Positions 1 through 8,535 of a DNA stretch of 64,000 bases are shown one piece after another. The stretch is from Pedococcus sp031456495. Its GTDB lineage: Bacteria > Actinomycetota > Actinomycetes > Actinomycetales > Dermatophilaceae. Positions within the stretch are counted from its first letter, which is position 1; each line of letters begins with the position of its first letter. The stretch is from assembly GCF_031456495.1 (NCBI RefSeq), contig NZ_JAVDUW010000002.1, forward strand, positions 806,001 through 870,000, in the 5' to 3' direction. The notes beneath the pieces were generated by a model. That model was not told the DNA's origin, made no database searches, and worked only from the letters and a program-made list of their open reading frames with translations. Made by a program: the position numbers and the translations under genes.

Positions 1-389
1 AGCTCGGCCACCCCCACCGCGAACAGCGTCCCGAGCAGCAGGCCGATCGACACCGTCCCCGTGACGATGGTGGCGACCAGCACCGCCAGGACGGCGACGC
101 GCACGAGGTTGGCCGCGAGCACGAGGCGGCGGCGGTCGACCCGGTCGGCGACGGCGCCGGCATACAGGCCGAACAGGAGGGTCGGAACGTTCTGGACCAT
201 CGCGGCGGCAGCGATGAGGGTGGGGTCGCGGGTGAGGGAGGCGACCAGCAGGGGACCGGCCGCGAGGGCGATCCCGTCGCCGAGCTGGCCCACCCACGAG
301 GAGGCGAGGTTCCACCGGAACGCCGTCCCCATCCGCGCGGGGACCGCCCACTCCGTGGCACGGTCGAGGAGGCGGGGCAGGGCGGTCAC
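1..389 (-). CDS. MFS transporter, N-terminal part (cut by window edge)
   Basis: The minus strand is open from a GTG at 389 to the window edge, giving about 129 residues. After a short N-terminal segment it reads FRWNLASSWVGQLGDGIAL, then alternating hydrophobic helices and the loop VADRVDRRR between helices 2 and 3. That loop is the major facilitator signature, and the N-terminus resembles the enterobactin-exporter-like MFS_3 group of drug or siderophore exporters. Substrate is unknown. It is divergent from rpsB. No clear Shine-Dalgarno site precedes the GTG, so a slightly different start is possible. The C-terminal half lies outside the window. Confidence 0.8.
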   Translation of the reverse strand, partial: MTALPRLLDRATEWAVPARMGTAFRWNLASSWVGQLGDGIALAAGPLLVASLTRDPTLIAAAAMVQNVPTLLFGLYAGAVADRVDRRRLVLAANLVRVAVLAVLVATIVTGTVSIGLLLGTLFAVGVAE

Positions 390-457
390 AAGGACGCGAC
401 CCTACCCGCGCGGCACGGGCCCGGGCACGCGATTTCCGGGTGGGGGCGCGCAGGCCG

Positions 458-463
458 TACGAT
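458..463 (+). promoter_or_regulatory. Possible -10 of the rpsB-tsf promoter (TACGAT)
   Basis: TACGAT fits the actinobacterial TANNNT -10 pattern and lies about 185 nt before rpsB. If used, it gives a long 5' UTR (about 470-648), as is common where S2 regulates its own mRNA. No convincing -35 is visible, and I could not identify an S2-binding fold by eye. The rest of 390-648 shows nothing else recognisable. Confidence 0.35.
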
Positions 464-648
464 GGACGGACGACCGGTGTGAGCCGGTCGAATTCGCGCG
501 TCTTCCCACCTGTGACGAGGTCTCCTCCGATCAGGGGCGCACCACGGCAGTCCGGCCGAGCAGGCCGGCGGGGTGCGTGCAGGCGCCAGGCAGGTGGCCG
601 GACCTCGGCCGCCGACGCAACTGACAACGACACAAGGGAGAACACGGC

Positions 649-1575
649 ATGGCCGTCGTCACCATGCGCCAGCTCCTCGAGAGCGGCGTCCACTTCGGGC
701 ACCAGACCCGTCGCTGGAACCCGAAGATGAAGCGCTTCATCATGACCGAGCGCAACGGCATCTACATCATCGACCTGCAGCAGTCGCTGACGTACATCAA
801 CAACGCTTACGAGTTCGTCCGCGAGACCGTCGCGCACGGTGGCTCGATCCTGTTCGTCGGCACCAAGAAGCAGGCGCAGGAGCCCATCGCCGAGCAGGCG
901 ACCCGGGTCGGCATGCCGTACGTCAACCACCGCTGGCTCGGTGGCATGCTCACCAACTTCCAGACGATCTCCAAGCGGCTGACCCGCCTCAAGGAGCTCG
1001 AGGAGATCAACTTCGACGACGTGGCCGGCTCGGGCCGCACGAAGAAGGAGCTCCTCATCCTCAAGCGGGAGAAGGACAAGCTCGAGAAGACCCTCGGTGG
1101 CATCCGCGACATGGCCAAGGTCCCCTCGGCCGTGTGGATCGTGGACACCAAGAAGGAGCACCTGGCCGTCGACGAGGCCCGCAAGCTCGGCCTGCCGGTC
1201 ATCGCGATCCTCGACACCAACTGCGACCCCGATGAGGTCGACTACAAGATCCCCGGCAACGACGACGCCATCCGCTCGGTCACCCTGCTGACCCGCGTGA
1301 TCGCCGACGCCGTGGCCGACGGGCTCATCGCCCGCAGCCAGGGCGGCAAGTCCGCCGCCGCCGGCGAGGGTGACGGCAACGTGGGCGGCGACGAGCCGCT
1401 GGCCGAGTGGGAGCGCGAGCTCCTCGGTGGCGACGCCGCCCAGGCCGCCGAGACGGTCGCTCCGGAGGCCGGCGAGACCGCCGCCGCCGACGCGCCCGAG
1501 GCTGCCGCCGTCGACGCGCCCGAGGCTGCTGCTGCCGAGGCCCCCGCGGCCGACGCGGACTCCGCCAACGCCTGA
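649..1575 (+). CDS. rpsB: 30S ribosomal protein S2
   Basis: S2 is a protein of the small ribosomal subunit, located between head and body and needed for S1 recruitment and initiation. The N-terminus (MRQLLESGVHFGHQTRRWNPK) and the motif RWLGGMLTNF are diagnostic. The ATG follows AAGGGAG (634-640) at good spacing. At 308 residues it is longer than E. coli S2 (about 241), because of an acidic, alanine-rich C-terminal tail containing repeated APEAA units from about residue 255, typical of actinobacterial S2. It is followed by tsf after 41 bp, the near-universal rpsB-tsf operon. Confidence 0.98.
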   Translation: MAVVTMRQLLESGVHFGHQTRRWNPKMKRFIMTERNGIYIIDLQQSLTYINNAYEFVRETVAHGGSILFVGTKKQAQEPIAEQATRVGMPYVNHRWLGGMLTNFQTISKRLTRLKELEEINFDDVAGSGRTKKELLILKREKDKLEKTLGGIRDMAKVPSAVWIVDTKKEHLAVDEARKLGLPVIAILDTNCDPDEVDYKIPGNDDAIRSVTLLTRVIADAVADGLIARSQGGKSAAAGEGDGNVGGDEPLAEWERELLGGDAAQAAETVAPEAGETAAADAPEAAAVDAPEAAAAEAPAADADSANA

Positions 1576-1616
1576 GCCCACCTGTCCGCAGCGAACGAAA
1601 AGAGCTGAGTACATCC

Positions 1617-2447
1617 ATGGCGAACTACACCGCCGCTGACATCAAGGCCCTGCGCGAGTCCACCGGCGCCGGCATGCTCGACGTCAAGAAGGCGCTCGAC
1701 GAGGCCGACGGCGACCGCGCCAAGGCGACCGAGATCCTGCGCGTCAAGGGCCTCAAGGGCGTCACCAAGCGCGAGGGCCGCACCACCTCCAACGGCCTGG
1801 TCGCCGCCCAGGCCGCGGATGGCACGGGCACCCTCGTCGAGGTCCTCTGCGAGACCGACTTCGTCGCCAAGAGCGCGCCGTTCATCGCGCTCGCCGACCA
1901 GGTCCTGGCCCAGGCCGTCGCCTCCGGCGCGGCCGACGCCGACGCCCTGCTCAAGAGCACCCTCGAGGACGGCTCGACCGTCCAGGACCTGCTCGACGGC
2001 GCCAACGCCACCATCGGCGAGAAGATCGAGGTCAAGCGCGTTGCCCGCGTCGAGGCCCCGGTCGTCGTGTCCTACCTGCACAAGACCAGCCCCGACCTGC
2101 CTGCGCAGATCGGCGTCCTGGTCGGTGGCGAGGGTGACGAGGCCGTCATCCGCGACGTCGCGATGCACATCGCCGCGTTCAGCCCCACCGTGCTGACCCG
2201 CGACGAGGTCCCGGCCGAGACGGTCGAGAACGAGCGTCGCGTCGCCGAGGCCACCGCGAAGGAGGAGGGCAAGCCCGAGGCCGCCCTCCCGAAGATCGTC
2301 GAGGGCCGCGTCAACGGCTTCTTCAAGGAGAACGTCCTGCTCGAGCAGGCGTTCGCCAAGGACGCCAAGAAGACCGTCGCCAAGGTGCTCGAGGAGGCCG
2401 GCGCGTCCGTGTCGTCCTTCGCGCGCTACCGCGTCGGCAACAACTGA
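1617..2447 (+). CDS. tsf: Elongation factor Ts
   Basis: EF-Ts is the guanine-nucleotide exchange factor that recycles EF-Tu-GDP. The N-terminal UBA-like domain (MANYTAADIKALRESTGAGM) is followed by the TDFVAK motif that contacts EF-Tu and the conserved dimerisation-domain sequences. The start at the ATG at 1617 gives the canonical MANY N-terminus and 276 residues, normal for the family. The frame is open upstream, but that extension is a non-coding artefact running through rpsB. It is the second gene of the rpsB operon and ends just before a strong terminator. Confidence 0.98.
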   Translation: MANYTAADIKALRESTGAGMLDVKKALDEADGDRAKATEILRVKGLKGVTKREGRTTSNGLVAAQAADGTGTLVEVLCETDFVAKSAPFIALADQVLAQAVASGAADADALLKSTLEDGSTVQDLLDGANATIGEKIEVKRVARVEAPVVVSYLHKTSPDLPAQIGVLVGGEGDEAVIRDVAMHIAAFSPTVLTRDEVPAETVENERRVAEATAKEEGKPEAALPKIVEGRVNGFFKENVLLEQAFAKDAKKTVAKVLEEAGASVSSFARYRVGNN

Positions 2448-2466
2448 CGCCCTCCAGCGACACCCC

Positions 2467-2504
2467 AGCGGGGCCCCTCACCGTCCGCGGTGAGGGGCCC
2501 CGCT
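2467..2504 (+). terminator. Intrinsic-type terminator of rpsB-tsf
   Basis: This is a perfect 16-bp inverted repeat (2467-2482 with 2489-2504) around a 6-nt loop, 20 bp after tsf. The stem is very GC-rich and has no strong U-tract, as is usual for actinobacterial hairpin terminators. Confidence 0.85.
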
Positions 2505-2581
2505 CGCGTTGTCGGTATGCCGCGGGGCCTGGTGAGGCCGAGCGGAGGCCGGGGTGCTCCCGGGTGCTGGCTGTGGCGGCG

Positions 2582-2726
2582 CGAACCTCTGCTAGCAGAC
2601 CTTGGCCCGCCCAGCAGAGGGTTGAACCTGCGCTGGGTGCACGAACCTCTGCTAGCAGACCCTGGTGCGCCCAGCACAGGCTCCAACCTGCGCTGAGTGC
2701 ACGAACCTCTGCTAGCAGAGGTTCGT
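2582..2726. repeat. Three palindromic repeats at exact 60-bp spacing
   Basis: The 18-mer CGAACCTCTGCTAGCAGA occurs at 2582-2599, 2642-2659 and 2702-2719, exactly 60 bp apart. Each copy holds the palindrome TCTGCTAGCAGA. The third copy is completed to a perfect 26-bp palindrome (2701-2726). Between copies, each unit carries a second, imperfect dyad (CCAGC...GCTGG type, near 2610-2636 and 2670-2696). The array fills the gap between the tsf terminator and the small gene at 2764. Apart from the terminator, the 316-bp gap holds no gene. Confidence 0.85.
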
Positions 2727-2751
2727 GGCCCTACGAGTGCCGGACACCCGG

Positions 2752-2757
2752 CATACT
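2752..2757 (+). promoter_or_regulatory. -10 element CATACT, leaderless start
   Basis: CATACT lies 6 nt before the ATG at 2764, so transcription would begin at or next to the start codon. It directly follows the palindromic repeat array and overlaps one copy of the GGCATAC heptamer. Confidence 0.55.
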
Positions 2758-2763
2758 CGCGTC

Positions 2764-2949
2764 ATGGGGAAGAGGACCCGCACGCCGGCGGCGGCGCCGC
2801 AGCGCCGCGAGCTGCCGGACTTCACGAAGCTGCCCGCCCGGGTGCCGCCTGAGGCGCTGGTGACGACCCAGCCCGCCTCGGAGGCCCCCGACCCGCAGGG
2901 CGGGCGCGACACCGAGACGGAGTTCGTGCTCCGGAACGCCGGGTTCTGA
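2764..2949 (+). CDS. Small hypothetical protein (61 aa)
   Basis: The product is a 61-residue, proline-rich, charged protein beginning MGKRTRTPAAAPQRR, with a central PDFTKLPARVPPEAL segment and an acidic end. No family is recognised, and it has no signal peptide or membrane helix. The -10-like CATACT 6 nt before the ATG and a G/C-biased third codon position support a real gene. It is convergent with the phosphoribosyltransferase at 2951, leaving 1 bp between stop codons. Function unknown; probably cytoplasmic. Confidence 0.6.
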   Translation: MGKRTRTPAAAPQRRELPDFTKLPARVPPEALVTTQPASEAPDPQGGRDTETEFVLRNAGF

Positions 2950-2950
2950 C

Positions 2951-3445
2951 TCAGGCGTCGAGCACGGTGTCTGGGTCCTGCGTCACGGGCGGCTTGTCGC
3001 TCCACGGGAAGTTGATCCAGCGGTCGGTGCGCCGCCAGACGTAGTCGCACTTCACGACCGAGTGCGGCTTCTCGTAGATGACCGCCGTGCGCACCTCGCC
3101 CACCTTGCCGGCGCAGAACTCCTGCACCGACCGGAGCGTGTGCCCGGTGTCGGCGACGTCGTCGGCGATGAGGATCCGGGCGTCGTGCAGGTCCACGAAG
3201 TCGGGTGCGGGCGGGAGGATCCGCGGTACCTCGAGGCGCTCGTCGACACCGGTGTAGAACTCCACGTTCATGGTGTACGTGTTCTTCACCCCGAGGGCGT
3301 AGCCGAGGCCACCGCCGATGAGCAGGCCGCCGCGGGCGATCGACAGGACCATGTCGGGCCGGTAGTCAGTCGCGACCGCCGTCGCCAGCTCGCGCACCGC
3401 CGTCCCGAACAGCTCCCAGGTGAGGACCTCACGCTCCTCGCTCAT
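2951..3445 (-). CDS. Phosphoribosyltransferase (xanthine/hypoxanthine type)
   Basis: This 164-residue protein has the type I PRTase fold. The PRPP-binding loop is ILIADDVADTGHTL, an early SIARGGLLIGG loop binds pyrophosphate, and the C-terminus reads INFPWSDKPPV. This arrangement resembles actinobacterial xanthine-guanine-type salvage PRTases that convert a purine base and PRPP to the nucleotide. The exact base cannot be told from sequence. The ATG at 3445 follows the M13 peptidase stop by 13 bp, so the two genes probably share an mRNA. Confidence 0.85.
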   Translation of the reverse strand: MSEEREVLTWELFGTAVRELATAVATDYRPDMVLSIARGGLLIGGGLGYALGVKNTYTMNVEFYTGVDERLEVPRILPPAPDFVDLHDARILIADDVADTGHTLRSVQEFCAGKVGEVRTAVIYEKPHSVVKCDYVWRRTDRWINFPWSDKPPVTQDPDTVLDA

Positions 3446-3458
3446 CGGCGCTCCCGCC

Positions 3459-5420
3459 TCAGAAGATGTGGACGCGGTCCTGCGGCGCCAGCCACATCCC
3501 GTCGCCCTCGCTGACGCCGAACGCCTCGTGGAACTCGTCGCAGTTCCGCACGGCGTTGGCGCGCACCTCCGTGGGGGAGTGCGGGTCGACCGCGAGCAGC
3601 CGCTTGGCCTCCTCCGGCCGGGCCTTGCCCGACCAGACCTGCGCCCAGCCGAGGAAGAACCGCTGGGCCCCGGTGTACCCGTCGAGCTCCGGCACCTCCT
3701 GGCCCTCGGTGGCGATGCAGTATGCCGCGTAGCCGATCGCGAGGCCGCCGAGGTCGCCGATGTTCTCGCCGACCGTGAGCGCACCGTTGACCTTCTCATC
3801 GGGGGCGGCCAGCGGGGACAGCTCGTCGAACTGGGCGATCAGCGCCTGGGTCCGCTCGTCGAACCGCTTGCGGTCCTCCTCGGTCCACCAGTCGCGCAGG
3901 GCGCCCTTGGCGTCGTAGCGCGAGCCCTGGTCGTCGAAGCCGTGGCCGATCTCGTGCCCGATCACCGCGCCGATGCCGCCGTAGTTCACGGCGTCGTCGG
4001 CCTCGAGGTCGAAGAACGGCGGCTGGAGGATCCCCGCGGGGAAGACGATCTCGTTCATGAGCGGGTGGTAGTACGCGTTGACCGTCTGCGGCAGCATCAG
4101 CCACTCGTCCCGGTCGATGGGGCCGCCGAGCTTGTCGAGCTGGCGTTGGAACTCGAACTCCGCCGCGCGGCGCACGTTCCCGAACAGGTCGTCATCGATG
4201 ACGAGCGAGGAGTAGTCGCGCCAGCGGTCGGGGTAGCCGACCTTCGGGGTGAAGGCCGCCAGCTTCTCCAGGGCCTGGGCGCGGGTCTCCGGGCCCATCC
4301 AGTCGAGGCCCTCGAAGGAGCGGCGGAACGCCTCGACGAGGTTGCCGACGAGCTCGAGCATCCGCTCCTTGGCAGCGGGCGGGAAGAACTCCGCGGCATA
4401 CAGCTGGCCCACGGCCTCGCCGATCGCGCCCTCGACGAGGGAGACGCCGCGCTTCCACCGCTCGCGGTTCTGCGGCAGGCCGGAGATGACGCGGCCGGTG
4501 AAGTCGAACTCGGTGTCGACCCACTCCTTGCTCAGCAGCGGGGCGGCCCAGCGCAGGAGGTGGAAGCTCTGCCACCACACCCAGTGGTCGATGAGCTCCT
4601 CGTCGAGCAGCACCGAGACACCCTCGAGGAAGCTGGGCTCGCCGACGATGACGTCCTCGACCGCGTCGCGGGCCTTCAGGCCACGGGCCCAGTCGACCCA
4701 CATGACGTCGGGGGCGAGTTCCTCGAGGTCGTAGAAGTTGTACGGGTTGTACGTCTTGACCGCGTCGCGGGTGGCCACGTTGTCCCAGTGGTGCTTCGCG
4801 ATCTTGGTCTCCAGCGCCACCACCGCGGCTGCGGGGGAGCCCTCGGCGGTCGAGCCGTCGCCGATGCCCGCCATCGACAGGAGCTTGGCGACGAACGGCA
4901 GGTACGCCTCGCGGACCGCCGCGTGCCGCTCCTCGCGGTAGTACGACTCGTCCGGCAGCCCCAGGCCGCCCTGGCCGAGGTAGACGATGTACTCGTCGGG
5001 GTTCTTGGCGTCGGGTGCGACACCCATGTTGAGCAGGCCGGGGACGCCGATGCGCTGGAGGCGGCCCATGGTGCGGAACAGCTCGTCGGTCGCCGTGGTC
5101 CTGCCGATGAGCGCGAGGTGCTCGCGGATCGGCTCGAGGCCGAGCTGCTCGACGCGCGCCTCGTCCATGAAGGAGTTGTAGAGGTCGCCCACCTTGCGCG
5201 TCGCCGAGCCGGGCTCGGCAGTCGTGTCGGCGGCGGCACGCTCGATGAGCCGGCGCACGCGCTCGTCGGACTGCTCGCGGAGCATGTCGAAGGTGCCGTA
5301 CCGGCCGCGGTCTCCGGGGATCTCGGTCTGGGCGACCCAGGTGCCGTTGGCGTGCCGGAACAGGTCGTCCTGGGGGCGGACGGACTCGTCGCGGTGACCG
5401 GGCAGGATTCCAGACCTCAT
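3459..5420 (-). CDS. M13-family zinc metallopeptidase (neprilysin/PepO-like)
   Basis: The protein has 653 residues, the usual M13 length. The zinc site is HEIGH at residues 489-493 within VIGHEIGHGFDDQG. It is preceded by the substrate-binding NAYYHP motif and followed by GENIGDLGG, which supplies the third zinc ligand region. There is no signal peptide or transmembrane anchor, so it should be a cytoplasmic oligopeptidase like PepO. The ATG at 5420 has an AAGGAG site 6 nt upstream. It heads a two-gene unit with the phosphoribosyltransferase and is divergent from the gene at 5472. Confidence 0.95.
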   Translation of the reverse strand: MRSGILPGHRDESVRPQDDLFRHANGTWVAQTEIPGDRGRYGTFDMLREQSDERVRRLIERAAADTTAEPGSATRKVGDLYNSFMDEARVEQLGLEPIREHLALIGRTTATDELFRTMGRLQRIGVPGLLNMGVAPDAKNPDEYIVYLGQGGLGLPDESYYREERHAAVREAYLPFVAKLLSMAGIGDGSTAEGSPAAAVVALETKIAKHHWDNVATRDAVKTYNPYNFYDLEELAPDVMWVDWARGLKARDAVEDVIVGEPSFLEGVSVLLDEELIDHWVWWQSFHLLRWAAPLLSKEWVDTEFDFTGRVISGLPQNRERWKRGVSLVEGAIGEAVGQLYAAEFFPPAAKERMLELVGNLVEAFRRSFEGLDWMGPETRAQALEKLAAFTPKVGYPDRWRDYSSLVIDDDLFGNVRRAAEFEFQRQLDKLGGPIDRDEWLMLPQTVNAYYHPLMNEIVFPAGILQPPFFDLEADDAVNYGGIGAVIGHEIGHGFDDQGSRYDAKGALRDWWTEEDRKRFDERTQALIAQFDELSPLAAPDEKVNGALTVGENIGDLGGLAIGYAAYCIATEGQEVPELDGYTGAQRFFLGWAQVWSGKARPEEAKRLLAVDPHSPTEVRANAVRNCDEFHEAFGVSEGDGMWLAPQDRVHIF

Positions 5421-5458
5421 CCAAGGCTCCTTCGCAGGTGGGTGGGCTGCCACTCTGC

Positions 5459-5464
5459 CAGACT
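5459..5464 (+). promoter_or_regulatory. -10 element CAGACT, leaderless start
   Basis: CAGACT lies 7 nt before the ATG at 5472, consistent with a leaderless transcript for the MDMPI-like gene. It sits in the 51-bp gap shared with the divergent peptidase gene. Confidence 0.5.
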
Positions 5465-5471
5465 CGCCCGG

Positions 5472-6137
5472 ATGGAGGACCTGGGGGACGTGCTGGCACA
5501 GGCGTGGCTGGAGACCCTCGACCTGGTGGGGAGCCTGGACCCCACAGGCCTGCGGACCGCCACCGACCTGCCCGGCTGGACCGTCCTCGACCTGTCCTTC
5601 CACCTCATGCTCGACGCGCAGCGGGCCCTGGTCGTCCTCGCGGACCCCGGGCCGGGCCCCGCGGACACCGACCGGGTGACGTACTGGTCCGGCCAGCAGC
5701 CGGGGCTGCCGGGCGCCGATGACCACGCGGCCTACGTGCGGAGGGCGGCCGCCGCATACGCGTCCCCGACCGGGCTCCTGCGGCACTGGGACGACACCGT
5801 GCAGGGGGCGCTGGCGGCGGTGCGGCACGCCGACCCCGCCGACCACGTGGCCACCCAGGGGCACGTGCTGGCGGTGCCCGACTTCGTCCACACCCTCGTG
5901 GTCGAGGCGGCCGTCCACCGGCTCGACCTCGCTGCCCGGCTGCCGCAGGCGCCGAGCCCGCCCCCGGTGCCGCTGCGCTGCGTGCGGGAGGTGCTCGACG
6001 GCCTGCTCGGCCACCCCGTCCCCGTCGAGTGGGACGACGCCACGTACGCCCGCAAGGGCACGGGGCGCACGGCCCTCGACGCGGGGGAGCGCGCCCTGCT
6101 CGGGGCGGACGCTGCGCGGTTCCCGCTGTTCGGCTGA
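5472..6137 (+). CDS. Maleylpyruvate isomerase-like (MDMPI/DinB-type) protein
   Basis: This 221-residue protein has the MDMPI_N/DinB_2 four-helix layout. The segment TDLPGWTVLDLSFHLMLDAQRAL carries the conserved W and the first histidine. A second conserved segment (FVHTLVVEAAVHRLDLA) carries further histidines of the expected metal site. Family members in actinobacteria are mycothiol-dependent enzymes or are of unknown function, and the substrate cannot be predicted. It lies alone between a divergent peptidase and pyrH. The start choice is supported by the leaderless-type -10. Confidence 0.8.
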   Translation: MEDLGDVLAQAWLETLDLVGSLDPTGLRTATDLPGWTVLDLSFHLMLDAQRALVVLADPGPGPADTDRVTYWSGQQPGLPGADDHAAYVRRAAAAYASPTGLLRHWDDTVQGALAAVRHADPADHVATQGHVLAVPDFVHTLVVEAAVHRLDLAARLPQAPSPPPVPLRCVREVLDGLLGHPVPVEWDDATYARKGTGRTALDAGERALLGADAARFPLFG

Positions 6138-6193
6138 GGCCGGTCGAGTGTGGAATCATGCGGTGACCGCCCGACGACTTCCAAGGAGCTGCC

Positions 6194-6946
6194 GTGACCG
6201 CTGCGCCCGAGCAGACCACACCCGCCGCGCACTCTGGGCACTCCCGCCGGGTGCTCCTCAAGCTCTCGGGTGAGGTGTTCGGAGGCGGCAAGATCGGCCT
6301 GGCCCCCGACGTCGTCCGGGCCGTCGCCCGCCAGATCGCCCAGTCCGTGCGCGAGGGCATCGAGGTGGCCGTCGTCATCGGCGGTGGCAACTTCTTCCGC
6401 GGCGCCGAGCTGCAGCAGCAGGGCCTGGACCGCACCCGCGCCGACTACATGGGCATGCTGGGCACGGTCATGAACTGCCTGGCCCTGCAGGACTTCCTCG
6501 AGAAGGAGGGCATCGAGACGCGGGTCCAGACCGCGATCACGATGGGTCAGGTCGCCGAGCCGTACATCCCGCGCCGGGCGATCCGCCACCTCGAGAAGGG
6601 CCGCGTGGTCATCTTCGGTGCCGGCGCCGGCATGCCGTACTTCTCCACCGACACCGTCTCCGCCCAGCGTGCGCTGGAGATCAAGTGCGACGCCGTGCTC
6701 ATGAGCAAGAACGGCGTCGACGGGGTCTACGACTCCGACCCGCGGACGAACCCCGACGCCACCAAGTACGACGAGATCACGTACGAGGAGGCCCTCCAGC
6801 GGGGCCTGCGCGTCGTGGACGCCGCCGCCTTCAGCCTCTGCATGGACAACAAGCTGCCCATGGTCGTGTTCGGCATGGAGGGTGAGGGCAACGTCGTGCG
6901 GGCGCTGCGTGGTGAGAAGATCGGAACGCTGGTCACCCCCGGGTGA
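6194..6946 (+). CDS. pyrH: UMP kinase
   Basis: UMP kinase makes UDP from UMP and ATP, the first committed step to UTP/CTP after de novo UMP synthesis. The 250-residue protein shows the amino-acid-kinase fold: VLLKLSGEVFGGGKIG near the N-terminus, VIGGGNFFRG, and MSKNGVDGVYDSDPR in the nucleotide-binding half. GTG at 6194 follows AAGGAG and adds a short unstructured N-terminal tail of about 15 residues compared with E. coli. It is immediately followed by frr, as in most bacteria. Confidence 0.97.
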   Translation: MTAAPEQTTPAAHSGHSRRVLLKLSGEVFGGGKIGLAPDVVRAVARQIAQSVREGIEVAVVIGGGNFFRGAELQQQGLDRTRADYMGMLGTVMNCLALQDFLEKEGIETRVQTAITMGQVAEPYIPRRAIRHLEKGRVVIFGAGAGMPYFSTDTVSAQRALEIKCDAVLMSKNGVDGVYDSDPRTNPDATKYDEITYEEALQRGLRVVDAAAFSLCMDNKLPMVVFGMEGEGNVVRALRGEKIGTLVTPG

Positions 6947-7025
6947 CGTGCCGAGCCCGCCCCCTGGCACACCGACCACATCCCGGCGCCGCCCACCAGC
7001 GCGGTGCCCGACAAGGAGCATGGAC

Positions 7026-7583
7026 ATGATCGAGGAAACCCTTCTCGAGGCCGAGGAGAAGATGGAGAAGGCCGTCGAGGTCGCCAAGGAGGACTTCGCG
7101 GGCATCCGCACCGGCCGGGCCACCCCCGGCATGTTCAACAAGCTCACCGTCGACTACTACGGCGCCCCGACCCCGCTGCAGCAGCTCGCGTCCTTCCAGA
7201 CGCCCGAGGCGCGCACGATCCTCATCACGCCGTTCGACAAGTCGGCGATGCACGAGATCGAGAAGACCCTCCGGGACTCCGACCTCGGCGTGAACCCCAG
7301 CAACGACGGCAACGTCATCCGCTGTGTGCTGCCCCAGCTCACCGAGGAGCGCCGCAGGGACTACATCAAGCTCGCGCGCCACAAGGGCGAGGAGGCCAAG
7401 GTCTCCATCCGCAACATCCGTCGCAAGGCCAAGGACGAGCTGGACAAGCTCGTCAAGGACGGCGAGGTCGGCGAGGACGACGGCACGCGTGGCGAGAAGG
7501 AGCTCGACGCCACGACCAAGAAGTACGTCGACCACGTCGACGAGCTGCTCAAGGGCAAGGAGGCCGAGCTCCTCGAGGTCTGA
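7026..7583 (+). CDS. frr: Ribosome recycling factor
   Basis: RRF splits post-termination ribosomes together with EF-G. The protein starts MIEETLLEAEEKMEKAVEVAKEDF and contains the hallmark IRTGRATPG and the C-terminal coiled-coil segment ending in the charged helix. Two ATGs (7020 and 7026) are in frame. AAGGAG at 7013-7018 is 1 nt from the first and 7 nt from the second, so 7026 is chosen, giving the standard 185 residues. It sits between pyrH and cdsA. Confidence 0.97.
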   Translation: MIEETLLEAEEKMEKAVEVAKEDFAGIRTGRATPGMFNKLTVDYYGAPTPLQQLASFQTPEARTILITPFDKSAMHEIEKTLRDSDLGVNPSNDGNVIRCVLPQLTEERRRDYIKLARHKGEEAKVSIRNIRRKAKDELDKLVKDGEVGEDDGTRGEKELDATTKKYVDHVDELLKGKEAELLEV

Positions 7584-7614
7584 GGAAGCTCACCCGCCCG
7601 ACGTGGAGCCGACC

Positions 7615-8535
7615 GTGACCACCCCCGAGTCCCGCAGCACCCGCCGCGACGCGGGCCGGGGCGACGACCCCGCGCCCGCGCCGGAGCCGGGTCGCCGCGC
7701 GTCGTCGCGCTCGGCCCCGGGGCCTGCGCCGTCACGGGCCGGGCGCAACCTCCCCGCTGCCGTCGGGGTCGGCGTCAGCCTGGGGGCGGTCGTCATCGCC
7801 TCGCTGGTCTTCCGCAAGGAGCTGATGCTCGTCGTCGTCGCGGCCGCGATCGCGGTCGGCGTGTGGGAGCTGCGCCGGGCCCTGACCCGCGCGGCGATCC
7901 ACCTGCCGCTCGTGCCCACCCTCGTGGGCGGCGTGAGCATGGTGCTGTCCGCCTACATCGGCGGCGGGCAGGCGCTCGTGGTCACGCTGGGCCTCACCTG
8001 CGTCGGGATCCTGCTGTGGCGCGTCGCCGACGGCGTCCAGGGCGCTGTGCGCGACATCGCCGGCGGGTTCCTCGTCGCGGTCTACCCGGGCTTCCTCGCG
8101 GGCTTCGCCGGGCTGCTGCTCGCCGCCGACAAGGGGGCGCAGCGGGTCGTCGTGTTCATCCTCGTGACGGTGCTCAGCGACGTCGGCGGCTACGCGTTCG
8201 GCGTCCTGTTCGGTCGCCACCCGATGGCACCGTCGGTCAGCCCCAAGAAGTCCTGGGAGGGCTTCGCCGGCTCGGTGCTCACCTGCGTGGTCGGCGGCGC
8301 CGCGGCCGTCGTCCTCCTGCTCGACGGGCCCTGGTGGGCCGGGGCGGCACTGGGGGCGGCTGCCGCCGTCGCCGCCACCGTCGGCGACCTCACGGAGTCC
8401 ACCATCAAGCGAGACCTCGGCATCAAGGACATGAGCAACATCCTCCCCGGCCACGGCGGCATCATGGACCGCCTCGACTCCCTCCTGCTCGTCGCACCGC
8501 TCGCGTGGGCCGTGCTCGTGGTGGCGGTCCCGTGA
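7615..8535 (+). CDS. cdsA: Phosphatidate cytidylyltransferase (CDP-diglyceride synthase)
   Basis: CdsA converts phosphatidic acid and CTP to CDP-diacylglycerol, the precursor of membrane phospholipids. The roughly 45-residue N-terminal tail is disordered, rich in Arg/Pro/Ala and typical of actinobacteria. It is followed by about eight hydrophobic helices and the family signature SPKKSWEGFAGS, with the C-terminal stretch STIKRDLGIKDMSNILPGHGG(...)DRLDS carrying metal-binding acidic residues. GTG at 7615 gives 306 residues; a GTG 12 nt upstream is possible. It overlaps rlmN by 4 nt. Confidence 0.96.
   Translation: MTTPESRSTRRDAGRGDDPAPAPEPGRRASSRSAPGPAPSRAGRNLPAAVGVGVSLGAVVIASLVFRKELMLVVVAAAIAVGVWELRRALTRAAIHLPLVPTLVGGVSMVLSAYIGGGQALVVTLGLTCVGILLWRVADGVQGAVRDIAGGFLVAVYPGFLAGFAGLLLAADKGAQRVVVFILVTVLSDVGGYAFGVLFGRHPMAPSVSPKKSWEGFAGSVLTCVVGGAAAVVLLLDGPWWAGAALGAAAAVAATVGDLTESTIKRDLGIKDMSNILPGHGGIMDRLDSLLLVAPLAWAVLVVAVP

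Noticed and set aside
2582..2726. Possible CRISPR array
   Set aside because: There are only three copies, the 42-bp intervals between them resemble each other, the repeats are long palindromes, and no cas genes are nearby.
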